DNA of 16,559 bases. Source: an uncultured Eubacteriales bacterium (lineage in GTDB: Bacteria > Bacillota > Clostridia > Monoglobales > Monoglobaceae). The position numbers and the translations under genes are program-made. Under the pieces are notes generated by a model. The model was not told the origin of the DNA and searched no databases. It saw nothing but the letters and a program-made list of their open reading frames with translations. Below, in pieces: positions 13,786-16,559 of the stretch (its first letter is position 1; every line of letters begins with the position of its first letter). The DNA is taken from assembly GCA_958352815.1 (NCBI GenBank), contig CATWQA010000045.1:1-16559 (forward strand), in the 5' to 3' direction.

Positions 13786-15153
13786 ATGAGAACCGAGATA
13801 AAGAGCCTCTATAACAATGAGGAAAAGTACGGCGGCGGAGCAGTAACCGTCTGCGGATGGATAAGAAGTATCAGAATTTCCAAGAACTTCGGCTTTGTGG
13901 AGGTCAATGACGGCAGTTATTTTAAAAACCTGCAAATTATAATCGAGCCCGATAAGCTTGAAAATTACGGGGAAGTTTCCAAGCTTAACGTGGGGGCGGC
14001 AATCTGCGCCGAGGGTCAGCTTGTGCTCACCCCCGAGGCAAAGCAGCCCTTTGAGCTTAAGGCGGAAAAGGTGACGGTGGAGGGCGCATCCTCTCCCGAC
14101 TATCCTCTCCAGAAAAAGCGTCATTCCTTTGAGTTTTTGAGAACAATCCCCCATCTGCGTCCCAGAACCAACGCTCTGTCCGCAGTGTTCAGAGTGCGTT
14201 CCATGCTGGCGCAGGAAATTCACCGCTACTTTGCAGACAGGGGCTTTGTCTATGCTCACACCCCCATAATAACAGGCAGCGACTGCGAGGGCGCAGGCGA
14301 GATGTTCCGTGTAACAACTTTGGAGCCGGGCAGCGGCGAGACTGCGGAGAATGATTTCTTCGGCAAGCCCGCTTCTCTCACGGTCAGCGGACAGCTGGAG
14401 GGCGAGGAGTTCGCCATGGCTTTCGGAAATATTTACACCTTCGGCCCCACCTTCCGCGCGGAAAACAGCAACACCACCCGTCATGCGGCGGAGTTCTGGA
14501 TGATAGAGCCGGAAATGGCGTTTGCCGACCTGAATGATGACATGGACGTTGCTGAGGATATGCTGAAGCACCTGATTGGGTTCATTCTTGAAAACGCCAA
14601 GGAGGAGTTGGAGTTCTTTAACAAGTTCGTGGACAAGGGCTTGATTGAGCGGCTCAGGTCGGTTGCCGAAAGTGAGTTCGGCAGAGTGACCTATACCGAG
14701 GCGGTTGAAAAGCTGGAAGCCTCCGGCAAGAAGTTTGACTATCCCGTCAAGTGGGGAATGGATTTGCAAACAGAGCATGAGCGGTATCTCACCGAGGAGG
14801 TATATAAGCGTCCTGTGTTTGTAACGGATTACCCCAAGGAAATTAAGGCGTTTTACATGCGGCTTAACGACGACGGCAAGACCGTTGCGGCGGTAGACTG
14901 TCTGGTGCCCGGCATAGGTGAGATTATAGGCGGAAGCCAGCGTGAGGAGCGTTTGGAGGTTTTGGAAAACAGAATGAAGGAGCTGGGTCTTGATATAGAC
15001 GCCTACAGCCGTTATCTTGACCTGAGGCGGTACGGCGGCTGCAAGCACGCAGGCTTTGGTCTGGGCTTTGAGCGGCTGATTATGTATGTAACGGGTATGG
15101 GCAATATCCGTGACGTGCTGCCCTACCCCAGAACGGTTAATAACTTGGTTTAA
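13786..15153 (+). CDS. asnS: Asparaginyl-tRNA synthetase
   Basis: The 455-residue class-IIb synthetase attaches asparagine to its tRNA. The N-terminal OB-fold anticodon-binding domain is at about 18-100 (VTVCGWIRSIR, FGFVEVNDGS). Motif 2 is FRAENSNTTRH (223-233), whose Asn residues distinguish AsnRS from AspRS, and motif 3 is GFGLGFERL (423-431). Length is normal. The ribosome binding site AAAGGAG lies about 9 bases before the ATG. It follows asnA after a hairpin-rich spacer and precedes a TPR protein by 12 bases. Having AsnS with AsnA means Asn-tRNA can be made by direct charging; whether a GatCAB route also exists cannot be seen here. Confidence 0.97.
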   Translation: MRTEIKSLYNNEEKYGGGAVTVCGWIRSIRISKNFGFVEVNDGSYFKNLQIIIEPDKLENYGEVSKLNVGAAICAEGQLVLTPEAKQPFELKAEKVTVEGASSPDYPLQKKRHSFEFLRTIPHLRPRTNALSAVFRVRSMLAQEIHRYFADRGFVYAHTPIITGSDCEGAGEMFRVTTLEPGSGETAENDFFGKPASLTVSGQLEGEEFAMAFGNIYTFGPTFRAENSNTTRHAAEFWMIEPEMAFADLNDDMDVAEDMLKHLIGFILENAKEELEFFNKFVDKGLIERLRSVAESEFGRVTYTEAVEKLEASGKKFDYPVKWGMDLQTEHERYLTEEVYKRPVFVTDYPKEIKAFYMRLNDDGKTVAAVDCLVPGIGEIIGGSQREERLEVLENRMKELGLDIDAYSRYLDLRRYGGCKHAGFGLGFERLIMYVTGMGNIRDVLPYPRTVNNLV

Positions 15154-15165
15154 GGAGTGTTTGAT

Positions 15166-15912
15166 TTGGGCGAGACAATTTGGAAGATAATATTATTGGC
15201 TGTCGCTTTGTTGGTAATAGTCAAGCGCGCCGCCATTGTTGCTCTGTTTGCCAAGCAGAAGTATGCAAAGGGTAACTACGAGGGAGCTCTTAAAATCTTT
15301 AATGTGGCGGATAAGGTAGGCAACCTGGGCGTTGGGGACAAGATTTTGTTCGGCTATAACTGTCTCCGCTGCGGGTATCTTGAAAAGGCTAAAAAGGTTT
15401 TCTCCGATGCGTATATGCTCACCCGTCCCGAAACGGCGGACAGGTACAGAGTTATGTCTCTTCAGGCGCTTGTTGACTGGAAAAGCGGAGACGTGGAAAA
15501 AGCGGTGGACAGGCTCGAGGAGGTGTACGCCTCAGGCTTTAAAAACACTAATTTGTACCAGAATTTGGGTATAATGTATAATCTGTCGGGCGACCTTGAA
15601 AAGGCTCTTGAGTTTAACAAAGAGGCAATGGAGTATAACAGCGACGATAATATTATCATGGATAATCTTGCCGACACATACCATCTTATGGGCAGGCTTG
15701 AGGAGTCCAGGGAGGTTTACGAGGAGCTTATAAACAGGGATCCTGAACCCCGGTTTCCCGAAGCGTATTACGGATACGGCAAGCTCTTGGTTGAGCTGGG
15801 CGAAAAGGAGAGAGGCGTGGAGCTTATAGAAAAGTCACTGACCAAGCCCTTCTCGTTCCTGAGCCTGAAAACCAAAGAAGAAGTAGAACAGCTTTTGGAA
15901 AGCTGTAAGTAA
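15166..15912 (+). CDS. Membrane-anchored TPR-repeat protein (TTG start)
   Basis: I chose the TTG at 15166 because AAGGAG (15152-15157) lies 8 bases before it; the in-frame GTG at 15157 lies inside that ribosome binding site and would add only 3 residues. The 248-residue product has one N-terminal membrane segment at about 5-19 (IWKIILLAVALLVIV) followed by a basic KR, so the rest likely faces the cytoplasm. Residues 30-235 look like five or six tetratricopeptide repeats, for example YAKGNYEGALKIFNVA, LGIMYNLSGDLEKALEFNKEA and DNLADTYHLMGRLEESREVY. Such repeats bind protein partners; no catalytic motif is seen and the function is unknown. It is the last gene before a strong terminator. Confidence 0.8.
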   Translation: MGETIWKIILLAVALLVIVKRAAIVALFAKQKYAKGNYEGALKIFNVADKVGNLGVGDKILFGYNCLRCGYLEKAKKVFSDAYMLTRPETADRYRVMSLQALVDWKSGDVEKAVDRLEEVYASGFKNTNLYQNLGIMYNLSGDLEKALEFNKEAMEYNSDDNIIMDNLADTYHLMGRLEESREVYEELINRDPEPRFPEAYYGYGKLLVELGEKERGVELIEKSLTKPFSFLSLKTKEEVEQLLESCK

Positions 15913-15934
15913 AACATTTTTAAATGACAAATCG

Positions 15935-15962
15935 CCCGCCCCGGCGTTCGGGGCGGGTTTTA
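15935..15962 (+). terminator. Rho-independent terminator after the TPR gene
   Basis: A perfect 9-bp GC-rich stem CCCGCCCCG (15935-15943) / CGGGGCGGG (15949-15957) with loop GCGTT is followed by TTTTAT. It lies 22 bases past the stop of the TPR gene and closes the plus-strand gene run. Confidence 0.92.
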
Positions 15963-15999
15963 TCTACATAAATTAGATAATCACTGTAGCAAATCAAAT

Positions 16000-16247
16000 A
16001 TTCGTAGGGGCACTATTTTTATCGGCAACAAGCGTTGTGTTATTATTGACATTGCATACTATTGTTAAATCGGAACACAGTGAGCCGTCCAACTTCAAAG
16101 AAGTTGGGGCATAATTGCACCCGCTGCCATGTTAACAGTCAATGCTATATTATATGGGTTTGGCATTTTATTTAAATCGCAATTCCCGTAAATTTATATA
16201 ATCACATTGGTTTGTATACGGGCGCGATAAATGGCGCCCCTACGAAT
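16000..16247 (-). repeat. MITE-like element with terminal inverted repeats, containing repeat copy C
   Basis: The segment begins ATTCGTAGGGG (16000-16010) and ends CCCCTACGAAT (16237-16247), a perfect 11-bp inverted pair that continues imperfectly inward for about 15 more bases (both ends contain ATTT..ATCG when read inward). Bases 16004-16108 are an inverted copy of the repeat at 1541-1644, including the CCAACTTC hairpin (16089-16108). A second CCCCTAC-tailed hairpin is GGGCGC / GCGCCC at 16220-16239. There is no transposase and I cannot identify a target duplication with confidence, so a MITE assignment is inference. Confidence 0.65.
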
Positions 16248-16304
16248 TAAAGGGTTGTATGCACGTCAACCCGCTTGTTTTGATGACAGCTGTTTCTATG
16301 GATC

Positions 16305-16330
16305 GGGGCGTATGGGAATCCGCCCCCTAC
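16305..16330 (+). repeat. Short GGGGCG/CGCCCC hairpin repeat with CCCCTAC tail
   Basis: GGGGCG (16305-16310) pairs with CGCCCC (16321-16326) around a 10-base loop, and the right arm runs into CCCCCTAC. The stem-plus-CCCCTAC layout matches the ends at 33-55, 1622-1644 and 16220-16243, but the loop differs, so it is a diverged relative or a separate family with the same tail. Confidence 0.5.
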
Positions 16331-16387
16331 ACCGTAAACGACGATACAGTTGAATATTTGTGTATAAAACGCACCGCAGAGCGTACT

Positions 16388-16535
16388 CGCAAAAAGTCGT
16401 GAGACTTTTGCGAACAAGGAGGAGTAGCTATGCGGCGATTGATTTTTTCAATTGAAAAAATCGGAGCAAGCAAAGCTTACTCCGACGCAGCGGCAGCCTG
16501 ACAAGTGAAGCCGTGTTTTGTGTAAACAAAACGCG
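16388..16535. other. Chain of four hairpins at the right edge
   Basis: Four stems follow each other: a 10-bp stem with one bulged A (16388-16412); a perfect 22-bp palindrome (16441-16462); CGGAGCAAGC / GCTTACTCCG with loop AAA and one mismatch (16462-16484); and a 10-bp stem with one G-T pair and loop GTAA (16512-16535). The density is higher than in ordinary intergenic DNA in this window. It could be a structured RNA or a repeat element. It surrounds and partly lies within the micro-ORF at 16430-16501. Confidence 0.5.
16430..16501 (+). CDS. 23-codon micro-ORF with strong ribosome binding site
   Basis: An ATG at 16430 has AAGGAGG (16416-16422) exactly 7 bases before it, then 23 codons and TGA. 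The peptide begins MRRLIFSIEKIGASKAY and ends in an Ala-rich tail; I do not recognise a family. The 22-bp palindrome and another hairpin lie inside the reading frame, so the base sequence may be constrained as DNA or RNA, not as protein. No convincing promoter is visible upstream. It could be a leader peptide for something beyond the window, a small protein, or a chance frame in a repeat. Confidence 0.35.
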   Translation: MRRLIFSIEKIGASKAYSDAAAA

Positions 16536-16559
16536 CAAGCCATAAAGGCTTTAAAATAA

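Noticed and set aside
13660..15048. 462-codon open frame on the minus strand opposite asnS
   Set aside because: It lies almost wholly antisense to an unambiguous asnS; the predicted protein has no recognisable domain and no ribosome binding site was seen. It is a codon-bias shadow.
16220..16330. CRISPR-like array from repeated GGCGCCCCTAC words
   Set aside because: The repeats are short, unequally spaced and of differing sequence and orientation; no cas genes.

Overview
This window looks like the replication-origin region of a Bacillota chromosome, most likely an anaerobic Clostridia/Oscillospirales-type bacterium. The evidence is the divergent dnaA / rpmH-rnpA-yidD-yidC-jag core, a Bacillota-style DnaD plus DnaI-like helicase-loader pair, an N-terminally short YidC, strong AGGAGG-type ribosome binding sites with some TTG starts, and AsnA together with AsnS. 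The order-level placement is inference; no rRNA or other phylogenetic marker was tested.

Layout. (1) 1-1680: an accessory island. One DUF4143-type AAA ATPase gene with its own consensus promoter lies between two identical 55-bp direct repeats, followed by hairpin-rich non-coding DNA. (2) 1683-6592, minus strand: a four-gene operon, dnaA-mnmE-dnaD-dnaI-like, with a consensus promoter upstream of dnaA and a terminator at the far end. It joins the replication initiator with the helicase-loading proteins; mnmE sits between them instead of following jag, and dnaN is absent. (3) 6506-6873: an AT-rich divergent promoter region, the likely oriC side of dnaA, with A6T6 palindromes but no visible DnaA-box cluster. 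(4) 6748-15961, plus strand: rpmH, an intercistronic terminator, rnpA, then a new promoter and a tightly packed run yidD-yidC-jag-Cys-rich protein-argD-argF-GNAT-asnA, followed by a hairpin-rich 192-bp spacer, asnS, a membrane-anchored TPR protein and a strong terminator. (5) 15962-16559: no conventional gene. It holds a 248-bp element with terminal inverted repeats containing an inverted copy of the left-hand repeat, further hairpin repeats, and a 23-codon ORF with a near-ideal ribosome binding site inside a chain of hairpins.

The genes cover initiation of replication (DnaA, DnaD, DnaI-like loader), ribosome and tRNA maturation (L34, RnpA, MnmE), membrane protein insertion (YidC, YidD), an RNA-binding protein (Jag/KhpB), arginine synthesis (ArgD, ArgF), and asparagine synthesis and charging (AsnA, AsnS). 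The core is ordinary housekeeping. The less explained parts are the dispersed hairpin-repeat family bracketing the origin core in inverted orientation, the ATPase cassette with a palindrome at its promoter, and the structured micro-ORF at the right edge.
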